Part shown: one piece after another, positions 1 through 7,275 of the stretch
Layout of the letters: every line of letters begins with the position of its first letter
Position numbering within the stretch: the stretch's first letter is position 1
Assembly: GCA_029865515.1 (NCBI GenBank)
Contig: JAOUGQ010000032.1
Span: 1 to 17,035 of the forward strand
DNA: 17,035 bases
Reading direction: 5' to 3'
From: Nitrospirota bacterium
GTDB taxonomy: Bacteria; Nitrospirota; Nitrospiria; Nitrospirales; UBA8639
Position numbers and translations under genes: made by a program
The notes under the pieces: generated by a model
What the model was told of the DNA's origin: nothing
The model's input: only the letters and a program-made list of their open reading frames with translations
Databases searched by the model: none

Positions 1-1133
1 ATGAACCGGTTGATATTAAGGCTGGCAAAGGTTGGGAAGAGGCTGATGGAAAAAAAGGAAAGTTTAAGGAACATTACGCGTTTCAGATTCTCTTTTATCG
101 GCTGTTACTCGAGAAGATTCAGGGTACTGTTCCGCCGGGAGGACGGATTATCAATGTGGACAAACAGATTGAAGAGTTTGATCCGGCTCCATTTGAAGAA
201 CGGTTCACCCAGGCTATGCAGGATGTGCAGCAATTAGTGTCCGGGAATGAATCCTCGGAGCCCGTTCTGGGTAGTCACTGTACGATGTGCGGGTGGTTTT
301 CCCGCTGTTACCGATGGGTCAAAGCAGAATCCGACCCCACGGGATTATTTTTTGTGGGCAAGCAGAAATTTGCCCTACGGGAGCAGGGACTTCGAACCAT
401 TGAAGATATTGCGAAGATGGACGTGCAAACGTATCTCACTCCGCCTCATAAGATTCCGCGAATGGGAAAAACCTCTCTGGCACGGATGAAGGAACGGGCT
501 CAGGTCCTCCTAGATGGGAAACCGGTGATCCGATCGGGCTACACGTTTCCTGATGTTGATCGGGAGATTTATTTCGATATCGAGGATGATCCGACCCGGG
601 GGGTGACCTATCTGTTCGGATTGGTCATTCAGGACCGGCATGGCCCATCCCACTTTACCTATTTTCTGGCTAAAACCCCTGAGGAAGAAGAGAAGACGGT
701 GAGGGACTTCTGGCAATTTATTCAGTCGACGGATCGATGCGTCTATTATGTGTATTCACATAAGGAACGGTCGACACTGAAACATCTTATGGAAAAGTAT
801 CAGCTGGATGCCGAAACCTTTGAAAAGTATAAGGCGTGTGAATTTGATTTGTATCAACACCTTATTGTGGAATATTCTGACTGGCCGACATTTTCCTATG
901 GCATTAAACACATTGCCAAGTTTATCGGGTTCCAGTGGAGAGACGTGGACCCGTCCGGAGCCAATTCCATCGCCTGGTATAACGATTATTTAGCGAATCC
1001 GGGCAATGAAGCCCTGCTGAATCGAATATTGGAATATAACGAGGATGATTGCTATGCCATGGCGGCTATCAAACGTTACTTTGAACATTATGACCCAAAC
1101 ACTCAGGTGCCTGCTGAAGCTCAGGCAGACTGA
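1..1133 (+). CDS. TM0106-family RecB-like nuclease, 5' end missing
   Basis: The reading frame is already open at base 3 and runs to TGA at 1131-1133, so 376 residues of the C-terminal part are visible and the start lies left of the window. A GTG at 156 is internal, because the coding sequence before it is clearly conserved. In order, the fragment shows: PVDIKAG (residues 2-8), which resembles the Asp-x-Lys end of a RecB-type PD-(D/E)XK nuclease active site; a Cys-x2-Cys-x5-Cys group (codons at 279, 288, 306), the C-terminal part of the four-Cys Fe-S cluster known from Cas4/AddB-like nucleases, whose fourth Cys would be upstream; a helix-hairpin-helix-like stretch; and an RNase H-like DEDD exonuclease domain with FDIEDD and, near the end, YNEDDC. 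This order fits proteins annotated as TM0106 family RecB-like putative nucleases. The role is probably DNA processing or repair; the substrate is unknown. phoB follows after 25 bp and may be co-transcribed. Confidence 0.85.
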   Translation, partial: EPVDIKAGKGWEEADGKKGKFKEHYAFQILFYRLLLEKIQGTVPPGGRIINVDKQIEEFDPAPFEERFTQAMQDVQQLVSGNESSEPVLGSHCTMCGWFSRCYRWVKAESDPTGLFFVGKQKFALREQGLRTIEDIAKMDVQTYLTPPHKIPRMGKTSLARMKERAQVLLDGKPVIRSGYTFPDVDREIYFDIEDDPTRGVTYLFGLVIQDRHGPSHFTYFLAKTPEEEEKTVRDFWQFIQSTDRCVYYVYSHKERSTLKHLMEKYQLDAETFEKYKACEFDLYQHLIVEYSDWPTFSYGIKHIAKFIGFQWRDVDPSGANSIAWYNDYLANPGNEALLNRILEYNEDDCYAMAAIKRYFEHYDPNTQVPAEAQAD

Positions 1134-1158
1134 GGATGACTGCTGAGGAGAATTCACT

Positions 1159-1851
1159 ATGGCTGCAACCGTGTTAGTCGTCGATGATGAAAAAGATTTG
1201 GTGGAATTGGTCAAGTATCATTTGGAAAAGGAAGGGCTGAAGTGTCTAGAGGCGCGTGATGGGGAAACGGCTTTGCGGGTGGCGAAAGAGAGCACCCCCG
1301 ATCTTGTGGTCTTGGACCTGATGTTGCCGGGTTTGGACGGGTTGGAGGTCTGCCGAAAGTTAAGAAAGGACCCCAAGACGTCCTCGATGGCCATCATTAT
1401 GCTCACGGCGAAAGCGGAAGAAGTGGACCGGATTGTGGGTTTGGAAATGGGTGCCGATGACTATATGGTGAAACCCTTTAGTCCAAGGGAATTGGTTGCC
1501 AGGGTGAAAGCGGTGTTGCGGCGGGGACAAGGCCAGGAAACGCCATCGATCAAACGGGTCGGCACACTGGAAGTCGATGAAGGGAAGCATCAGGTTGCGG
1601 TGGAAGGAGCCGTTGTGGTGTTGACGGTCAAGGAATTCGATCTGCTATGTGCGTTGATGAGGGCAAATGGCCGGGTGCTGAATCGTGATCAGATATTAGA
1701 AACCGTCTGGGGCTATTCCAATGCCGTGGATATTGAATCGCGGACGGTGGATGTGCACATTCGACGACTCCGGGAAAAGCTGGGGAAAGAACACAAGAGA
1801 ATTGTGACCGTCAAAGGTGTTGGCTATCGTTTTGATGTGGAGTCGGTCTAA
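1159..1851 (+). CDS. phoB: Phosphate regulon response regulator PhoB
   Basis: This is a 230-residue OmpR/PhoB-class response regulator, the usual length. The receiver domain (about 1-122) has the acidic pair D9/D10, the phosphoacceptor D53 in VVLDLMLPG, T83 and the KP pair K105-P106. The C-terminal winged-helix DNA-binding domain (about 130-228) contains LTVKEFDLL, the recognition-helix region SRTVDVHIRRLREKLG and the wing VKGVGYRF. The ATG is preceded by GGAG at 1147-1150 (8-nt spacing), which supports this start. It lies 25 bp after the nuclease gene and 29 bp before phoR. Assignment to PhoB rather than another OmpR-family regulator rests on the adjacent PhoR-like kinase and pst-phoU genes. 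Once phosphorylated it should bind direct-repeat Pho boxes and activate transcription; candidate sites are at 3325-3346 and 3762-3794. Confidence 0.93.
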   Translation: MAATVLVVDDEKDLVELVKYHLEKEGLKCLEARDGETALRVAKESTPDLVVLDLMLPGLDGLEVCRKLRKDPKTSSMAIIMLTAKAEEVDRIVGLEMGADDYMVKPFSPRELVARVKAVLRRGQGQETPSIKRVGTLEVDEGKHQVAVEGAVVVLTVKEFDLLCALMRANGRVLNRDQILETVWGYSNAVDIESRTVDVHIRRLREKLGKEHKRIVTVKGVGYRFDVESV

Positions 1852-1880
1852 GACAAAAATGATGAGAGTCTTTCGGGCCT

Positions 1881-3263
1881 ATGTGTAATCCTTCTCTGGT
1901 CCTGGTGTGCTGGATGGTAGCGGCGATGGTCGTTGTTGGCGGAGGTGTGGCCTGGGAGTGGCCCTTTTGGGTCTTGGGATTGATGGGAGCTGGTCTCGTT
2001 GGCGCGGCTGTCTTGATGACCCGAAACACTTTGGGGCAGACGAGAATGAACCAGGAAGATGTCATGTCGGGAATTCGCCAACTCCAACAGCTGAGCGGGC
2101 TTAATGAGTCGCGTGGGCCTCTTGAGATGGAACCTGATGTATTGGGATCTCACATTCAGCGCATGGTGGCGGACGTCAACAAACGGATGGCCAGTCTTGA
2201 GGAGGAACGAACAAAAATTATTGCCATTATGGAAAATCTGGTGGAAGGGGTGGTGGCGTTCGATCCCAAGGGGAAGGTGTTGTTCACCAATCCCAGCGCC
2301 CACCGGATACTGGGATTCGATGCCTATGCGAGCCAAGGACGGTCGGTGTGGGAGATCATCAGGAATCAAGAGCTGGCAGCTCTGGTCGAAGGCTGTCAGC
2401 AATTAGCGTGGCATGAGCGACGGCGTGCGGAGGTTGAATTGTATTCCCCCGCCTCCATGGTGTTAGAGGTGTATGCGCTGCCCTTTCCCTTTCCCAACCA
2501 GAAGAAGGGGAGTGTGCTGGTGTTGCACGATGTTACCGAATTGCGGCGGTTGGAGCAGGTGCGGGCTGAGTTTATTGAGAACGTCTCCCATGAACTGCGC
2601 ACTCCCCTCACGGCCATTGTCGGATATTTGGAAACCCTCGTGGATGAGCCATCATTGGAAACTCCGAACAACCGGAAGTTCGTGCATATTGCCCACCAGC
2701 ATGCCGAGCGGCTCAGCCGGTTGGTGGAAGATTTACGAAGCCTCTCGGAAATTGAATCAGGTAAAGTGGTGTTACGCAGTGAATCGGTGTTGCTGTGTGA
2801 GGTGGCGAAGGATGTGAGTGAGATGTTTCAGCACCAACTCTCGAAAAAAAATCTTAAGATTGCCAATACGATTGGTGAGGAAATCCGTGCCTGGGTGGAT
2901 CGGGACCGGTTGATTCAGATTCTGGTGAATTTAGTGGACAATGCGATTAAATACACGCCTGCCGGAGGCACCATTGCGTTTCAAGCTATACCTTTTGGAG
3001 ATGAGCGGATCTCGCTTCAGGTCAAAGATACAGGCCAGGGCATTCCTTCGACGGATCTTCCGAGAATTACCGAACGATTTTACCGGGTGGACCGGGCGCG
3101 GTCCCGTGCGGAAGGTGGGACGGGCCTTGGGCTCTCCATCGTCAAGCATTTGCTCCAACTGCTCGATGGCAAACTCCGCATACAGAGTGAATTGGGAAAA
3201 GGCACCACCGTGGAAGTGATTTTGCCTGTTTCCCCGCCAAATCTTTCAAGCCACCGTTTGTAA
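1881..3263 (+). CDS. phoR: Phosphate regulon sensor histidine kinase PhoR
   Basis: This is a 460-residue membrane histidine kinase. Two closely spaced hydrophobic segments (about residues 5-24 and 28-47) are separated by only a few residues, so there is no real periplasmic sensor, as is typical of PhoR. A linker/PAS region follows (about 105-210, including MENLVEGVVAFDPKGKVL). The dimerisation/phosphoacceptor helix has NVSHELRTPLTAI with H237. The ATPase domain shows the N box NLVDNAIKYTPAGG, the G1 box DTGQGIP, the F box ERFYRVDRARS and the G2 box GGTGLGLSIVKH. In this frame a stop at 1863-1865 leaves ATG 1881 as the first start; there is no strong ribosome-binding site. A nine-codon reading frame from ATG 1859/1862 (MMRVFRAYV-stop) overlaps this start in another frame and supplies the positive charges expected before a first membrane helix, so the true N-terminus may be disrupted by an indel. 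PhoR phosphorylates or dephosphorylates PhoB in response to Pst-PhoU signalling. Confidence 0.92.
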   Translation: MCNPSLVLVCWMVAAMVVVGGGVAWEWPFWVLGLMGAGLVGAAVLMTRNTLGQTRMNQEDVMSGIRQLQQLSGLNESRGPLEMEPDVLGSHIQRMVADVNKRMASLEEERTKIIAIMENLVEGVVAFDPKGKVLFTNPSAHRILGFDAYASQGRSVWEIIRNQELAALVEGCQQLAWHERRRAEVELYSPASMVLEVYALPFPFPNQKKGSVLVLHDVTELRRLEQVRAEFIENVSHELRTPLTAIVGYLETLVDEPSLETPNNRKFVHIAHQHAERLSRLVEDLRSLSEIESGKVVLRSESVLLCEVAKDVSEMFQHQLSKKNLKIANTIGEEIRAWVDRDRLIQILVNLVDNAIKYTPAGGTIAFQAIPFGDERISLQVKDTGQGIPSTDLPRITERFYRVDRARSRAEGGTGLGLSIVKHLLQLLDGKLRIQSELGKGTTVEVILPVSPPNLSSHRL

Positions 3264-3324
3264 GGTTCCCCGGTCCTTCTTCAGTAGCCACATCGCTTTG
3301 GCTGTTCCTCTCTCAATCTTTAAA

Positions 3325-3346
3325 AATGTTACATAGCTGTAACCCA
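3325..3346 (+). promoter_or_regulatory. Candidate Pho box just downstream of phoR
   Basis: Two 11-bp units lie head to tail: AATGTTACATA (3325-3335) and GCTGTAACCCA (3336-3346), matching at 7 of 11 positions. A weaker third unit (3347-3357) follows. An 11-bp period with a TGT(A/T)AC or TTACATA core is the known arrangement of PhoB sites, and TTACATAG is shared exactly with the site upstream of pstS. The site also contains an inverted GTTAC-N6-GTAAC. It lies about 110 bp upstream of the start of the possible broken gene at 3457. A weak -10-like TAGGAT is at 3376-3381. Binding by PhoB is inferred. Confidence 0.5.
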
Positions 3347-3456
3347 AAACACACAGCGGTGAAACAGTCCTTCGCTAGGATCCTGTTGACGATTGGATAA
3401 CCAGATTGCCGAGCCTGGAACTGTCTCAACATTGGACGACGACCGGAGGAGGGGCC

Positions 3457-3779
3457 ATGACGCCGAGTAGCAAGGAATGGAAATCCCAGATTCTTGTTGA
3501 ACGGGAAGATTGTGAAGCGGTATGAGCCGTGATTTCCGCCAGTCCTTCGGGCACAATTGAAGAACTCCTGCATCATCTGCCATGGATACGGGGGGGCACC
3601 TGTTTTCCATCCTTGGTCAATGTCTGCATGAAGGGCCGGAGATCTTGTGCCAAAAGGAATTTCAATTTGAAGTCCGTGCTCTTCACTCATCGCAAAACGA
3701 AACCGGTGAGAGATGTTCTGGCCAGTCATGTTCCGTCAAACCCGGCAGATCGGTGGATGTCTATTTAACACGTTCGTAA
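3457..3779 (+). pseudogene. Possible broken small gene, function unknown
   Basis: A strong ribosome-binding sequence GGAGGAGGGG (3445-3454) stands just before ATG 3457. The frame gives 22 codons (starting MTPSSKEWKSQIL) and then meets TGA at 3523-3525. It stays open beyond it with protein-like sequence (ISASPSGTIEELLHHLP). From about 3582 the more protein-like reading shifts to another frame (GGHLFSILGQCLHEGPEIL, later FQFEVRALHSSQN and KPGRSVDVYLTRS), ending in TAA at 3777-3779 inside the pstS Pho-box array. This looks like a gene of about 107 codons disabled by one nonsense change and one frameshift near 3580. I do not recognise the family. Alternatively the first 22 codons could be a real leader peptide, or the whole region non-coding. 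Confidence 0.3.
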
Positions 3780-3818
3780 CATAGGCGTTACATAGAAGAA
3801 ACCTGTTGGACCTACACT
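3762..3818 (+). promoter_or_regulatory. Pho-box array and promoter of pstS
   Basis: Three 11-bp units run in tandem: TATTTAACACG (3762-3772), TTCGTAACATA (3773-3783) and GGCGTTACATA (3784-3794). They share a TAACA/TTACA core at the same register, the hallmark of PhoB-bound Pho boxes in front of pst operons. A -10-like TACACT is at 3813-3818, with no good -35, as expected for a PhoB-dependent promoter. The 18-nt gap between the last clear unit and the -10 is longer than in E. coli pstS; a weak fourth unit (3795-3805) may fill it. Position directly upstream of pstS strongly favours this reading. Confidence 0.65.
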
Positions 3819-3845
3819 ATTCATTCACATGAGGAGACAAATTTG

Positions 3846-4859
3846 ATGAAACGCAGTCAGAAACGAAGGCAAATGTGGGTGTTGGGCATGGGCATAGGGC
3901 TATTATTGGGCTGGATCGGAAGCGCAATGCTTGGGGTTTCTACGGTCTGGGCCAAGGAGGAGATGGAAGATCCGAATTGGGCGGGTTATGCCAAAGTGAG
4001 CGGAATTTCTGGCAACCTCAATAGTATTGGCTCGGATACTCTGAATAATCTTATGACTCTGTGGGCCGAAGGATTTCGGAAGCAATATCCCAACGTCAAA
4101 ATTCAGATTGAGGGAAAAGGGTCCAGCACAGCTCCTCCTGCACTTATCGAAGGGACGGCGCAGTTGGGACCCATGTCTCGTAAGATGAAGGGGAAAGAAA
4201 TCGATGCTTTTGATGCCAAGTTCGGCTATAAACCCACCGCCTTTCCCGTGGCTGTGGATGCATTGGCCGTTTATGTCAATAAAGATAATCCCATTCAAGG
4301 GTTGACGGTTGAACAAGTCGATGCCGTGTTTTCCAAGACCCGCCGGCATGGATATAAGGAAAATATTACCAGTTGGGGGCAATTGGGCTTAACCGGAATG
4401 TTCGCCGATACGCCGATCAGTATCTATGGCCGGAATTCCGCCTCGGGAACCTATGGGTTTTTTAAAGAAGTTGTGCTGGAGAATGGCGATTATAAAGATG
4501 AAGTAAAGGAACAACCCGGTTCGGCCTCTGTGGTGCAAGGTGTGACCGAAGACCAGGCGGGTATCGGATATAGCGGTATTGGATATAAAACGTCAGGTGT
4601 TCGAGCTCTTCCTCTCTCCATGAAGGCAGGGCAGGAGTTTGTGGAGCCTACCTACGAAAATGCCGCCAGTGGAGGGTATCCCTTATCTCGGTATTTGTTT
4701 GTGTATGTGAATAAAACTCCCAACCAACCGTTGTCGCCCATTGTTCGGGAATTCTTGAAATATGTATATAGCCGGGAAGGGCAGATGGTCGTCATTAAAG
4801 ACGGCTATTTCCCCATGTCCGAAAAGCTTATCAGCAAACAGTCGGAGCATCTTAAATAG
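3846..4859 (+). CDS. pstS: Phosphate ABC transporter substrate-binding protein PstS
   Basis: This 337-residue protein is the periplasmic phosphate receptor of the Pst transporter. It starts with a Sec signal peptide: a basic MKRSQKRRQ, a hydrophobic core to about residue 31, and a likely cleavage after VWA (A36), with no lipobox Cys. The mature protein has the PstS-type phosphate-loop sequences NSIGSDTLNNLM (60-70), GKGSSTAPPALIEG (90-103), FPVAVDALAVYVN (133-145) and YGRNSASGTYGFFKE (194-208). ATG 3846 is chosen because GAGGAG (3831-3836) lies 9 nt upstream; an in-frame TTG at 3843 (6-nt spacing) is the alternative and would add one residue. It is the first gene of pstSCAB-phoU, preceded by a Pho-box array and followed by a hairpin that may keep its transcript more abundant than that of the permease genes. 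Confidence 0.95.
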   Translation: MKRSQKRRQMWVLGMGIGLLLGWIGSAMLGVSTVWAKEEMEDPNWAGYAKVSGISGNLNSIGSDTLNNLMTLWAEGFRKQYPNVKIQIEGKGSSTAPPALIEGTAQLGPMSRKMKGKEIDAFDAKFGYKPTAFPVAVDALAVYVNKDNPIQGLTVEQVDAVFSKTRRHGYKENITSWGQLGLTGMFADTPISIYGRNSASGTYGFFKEVVLENGDYKDEVKEQPGSASVVQGVTEDQAGIGYSGIGYKTSGVRALPLSMKAGQEFVEPTYENAASGGYPLSRYLFVYVNKTPNQPLSPIVREFLKYVYSREGQMVVIKDGYFPMSEKLISKQSEHLK

Positions 4860-4882
4860 GAAGACATAAGGAAAATCCATGT

Positions 4883-4917
4883 CCCTCCCCAGGCACTCTC
4901 TGGGGAGGGCAGGTTTT
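4883..4917 (+). terminator. Hairpin between pstS and pstC, likely partial terminator
   Basis: CCCTCCCCAG (4883-4892) and CTGGGGAGGG (4900-4909) form a perfect 10-bp GC-rich stem with a 7-nt loop, followed after four bases by TTTT (4914-4917). It lies 24 nt after the pstS stop and before pstC. Similar structures after genes for binding proteins of ABC transporters commonly act as leaky terminators or 3' stabilisers, giving excess binding protein over permease. Confidence 0.7.
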
Positions 4918-4951
4918 CTGATCTTTTCCCTGTCTCCCGATTATCCCTCCC

Positions 4952-7264
4952 ATGGCTCAATCCGGTATCCCTCCCATTTCCTCTCCTTCCCTGGCCTCTC
5001 CAAAAAGTTCGTTGACGCCCGTTTCCCGTCATGCTGCCCAAAGACGGATTCGTCATCTCCTGGATCGTTCGGCGAAGTACGTCGTCGGAACAGGAGGCCT
5101 CGCGACCATAGTCAGTATTCTCGGGATTTTTGTGTATCTGGTATGGGAAGTGGTTCCTTTGTTTCAACCCGCGACTGCCTCTCCGGAGCTGACTGTGCCT
5201 GTGGCTCTCACAGAGACTCCGGCAGCAAATCGGACTCACCTGATAGTGGGAATTGATGAATATCGGGAAGTGCCATTTGTTCTGGAAGGCAAGCACCTGC
5301 AATTTTTCCCCTTACCCGGTGGCATTCTCATGGCTGAGGTAGGAGGGGCGTTGCCGGTAGAAGGTGAGCCGAACTCTGTTGTCCGTGTCGGGTTAAAAGG
5401 CAATACTCTGAGTATCGGGACAGACCGGGGACTCGTCTATCCGGTACAGGTCCTCTATCGCTCTGATTTTCAAGGAGGCCAACGAACGATTATCCCGAGT
5501 GTGAAGGTCAATGATCCAGTCCAGGTGGTTCCTAAGGGAACGGGGGTCATTCTTCATGCTCATGTTGACCGGCGTGATGAATTTCAAACGGTGGCCGCTC
5601 TCAACGAAAGCGGTGAACTCTGGGTGACCAGGATTGAGCTACCAGGGGAGTTTTCCTTTTCGGATGAGGTGAAAGTGGCCACGCATCGGTTAGCTGTTCC
5701 GCCTCAGGTTCATCTCATGAACTTGGCGCTGGATAGTGTTGGGAAACGATTGGTGGCGGGTACTGACGATGGCCATCTTCTCGCCTGGGAATGGCAACGG
5801 CAGGGATTTGATGCCCTGCCTCAATCCGTGGCTGTAGGTGAGGTTGGGGATGCCGTGACTGTTCTTTCGTATTTGTTGGGTGAACGAACACTGGCGGTTG
5901 GTACCAAGTCCGGAAGCGTGAGTACGTGGGTGTTCTCAGCCGATCAGTCGGCCCAGGCCGGTGAAGTGTTGAGAAAGGTGCATGCCTTCAGATCTCACGC
6001 CGGGCCGGTGAGGAATCTCTCAATTTCTCAACGGGATAAAGGGTTTTTAACCGCTGACGATCAGGGAATCGTGTTTCTGCATTATTCCACAACGGGAGAA
6101 ACAATTTTAGAAATCGAAGGAAAGGGGAAAGCCATTGCATCCCTGCGATATGCCCCAAAGGCCGATGGTGCCGTGTGGTTGGGAGAGGATGGCACACTCC
6201 AGACTTTTACCATTCATAATCCCCATCCTGAGGTGACCTTCAAATCCCTGTTCTTTCCGGTGACCTATGAAGGCTATGACCATCCGGATATGATTTGGCA
6301 ATCCTCCAGCGGTTCGGATGAGTTTGAGCCAAAATTGGGACTTATGCCCCTTATGTTCGGGACGTTGAAGGGAACGATTTATGCGATGATTTTGGCGATA
6401 CCTCTTGCGGTCATGGGGGCAATTTATACCGCCATGTTTATGCATCCTCACCTTCGTGCCATTGTCAAGCCGTCCCTTGAAATTATGGCAGCCCTACCGT
6501 CTGTCGTGTTGGGATTTCTTGCGGGTCTCTGGTTTGCTCCTCTGTTAGAGAAAATTTTTCCCGCTGTGGTGGCGATTTTGGGATTCCTCCCTCTTGTCAT
6601 TGCTGGATGTTGTTTGCTGTGGCAATTTCTCCCCATTCGGGTGAAACGCATGGATGCGTATGGGCTTGATCTGGTTGTCATGATGGTCGCCATCGTTCTA
6701 ACGGTTGGAGGCTGTTTGATGGCCAATCATTCAATCGAGGGCTGGCTGTTCGGGGGAAATTTCAAACAGTGGATGCTTCAAAATTTAGGATTAACCTATG
6801 ATCAGCGAAACGCCATTGTGATTAGCTTCGCAATGGGCTTTGCGGTTATTCCAATTATTTTTAGTATTTCGGAAGATGCCATTGCCAATGTTCCCCGGCA
6901 TCTCGTCGCAGGATCCCTGGCCCTGGGAGCGACGAGGTGGCAAACTTTGACGCGGTTGGTGCTTATTTCGGCCAGTCCGGGAATCTTCTCGGCGTTGATG
7001 ATCGGGTTTGGGCGTGCGATAGGGGAGACCATGATCGTGTTGATGGCCACTGGGAATACCCCGATTATGGATTGGAGTATGTTTAACGGGTTTCGTACCC
7101 TGTCGGCCAACATTGCCGTAGAAATGCCGGAAGCGCCTCATGGGGGAACCTTGTATCGCGTGCTGTTTCTGTCTGGTCTGATTTTGTTTGGATTTACGTT
7201 TACGATTAATACGATCGCGGAAATGGTCCGGCAACGGCTCCGGCAAAAATATTCTCAATTTTAA
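4952..7264 (+). CDS. pstC: Phosphate ABC transporter permease PstC, long form with extracytoplasmic domain
   Basis: This 770-residue protein is far longer than a classical PstC (about 300). Residues 1-40 are cytoplasmic and basic, and a first membrane helix spans about 44-66. About 75-440 is extracytoplasmic and contains beta-propeller-like repeats (GTDDGHLLAWEW, GTKSGSVSTWVF, TADDQGIVFLHYS). From about 465 comes the BPD_transp_1 permease core, with several membrane helices and the cytoplasmic EAA loop (about 640-677: SEDAIANVPRH, GSLALGATRW), which docks to PstB. The family also has long forms in Pseudomonas. ATG 4952 has no visible ribosome-binding site; an in-frame TGA lies at about 4919-4921, so the start cannot be much further upstream, and a start further in (such as TTG 5012) is possible. 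pstA follows 11 bp after the stop, indicating an operon. Confidence 0.92.
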   Translation: MAQSGIPPISSPSLASPKSSLTPVSRHAAQRRIRHLLDRSAKYVVGTGGLATIVSILGIFVYLVWEVVPLFQPATASPELTVPVALTETPAANRTHLIVGIDEYREVPFVLEGKHLQFFPLPGGILMAEVGGALPVEGEPNSVVRVGLKGNTLSIGTDRGLVYPVQVLYRSDFQGGQRTIIPSVKVNDPVQVVPKGTGVILHAHVDRRDEFQTVAALNESGELWVTRIELPGEFSFSDEVKVATHRLAVPPQVHLMNLALDSVGKRLVAGTDDGHLLAWEWQRQGFDALPQSVAVGEVGDAVTVLSYLLGERTLAVGTKSGSVSTWVFSADQSAQAGEVLRKVHAFRSHAGPVRNLSISQRDKGFLTADDQGIVFLHYSTTGETILEIEGKGKAIASLRYAPKADGAVWLGEDGTLQTFTIHNPHPEVTFKSLFFPVTYEGYDHPDMIWQSSSGSDEFEPKLGLMPLMFGTLKGTIYAMILAIPLAVMGAIYTAMFMHPHLRAIVKPSLEIMAALPSVVLGFLAGLWFAPLLEKIFPAVVAILGFLPLVIAGCCLLWQFLPIRVKRMDAYGLDLVVMMVAIVLTVGGCLMANHSIEGWLFGGNFKQWMLQNLGLTYDQRNAIVISFAMGFAVIPIIFSISEDAIANVPRHLVAGSLALGATRWQTLTRLVLISASPGIFSALMIGFGRAIGETMIVLMATGNTPIMDWSMFNGFRTLSANIAVEMPEAPHGGTLYRVLFLSGLILFGFTFTINTIAEMVRQRLRQKYSQF

Positions 7265-7275
7265 GTATACCTGCG

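Larger units (their letters stand above)
3264..3845. other. phoR-pstS intergenic region, 580 bp
   Basis: No intact gene is convincing here. The region holds two direct-repeat sites resembling PhoB targets (3325-3346 and 3762-3794), a possible broken small gene between them (3457-3779) and the pstS ribosome-binding site GAGGAG at 3831-3836. A 138-codon frame on the minus strand (3729-3313) exists, but it has no recognisable family and no clear ribosome-binding site, so it was not called. No strong terminator is seen after phoR: the only hairpin nearby (AGCCA/TGGCT around 3284-3302) is short and not followed by a T run. Confidence 0.6.

Noticed and set aside
3313..3729. 138-codon open frame on the minus strand between phoR and pstS
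   Set aside because: No recognisable family or motif, no clear ribosome-binding site, and it lies opposite a more gene-like + strand reading with a strong ribosome-binding site.
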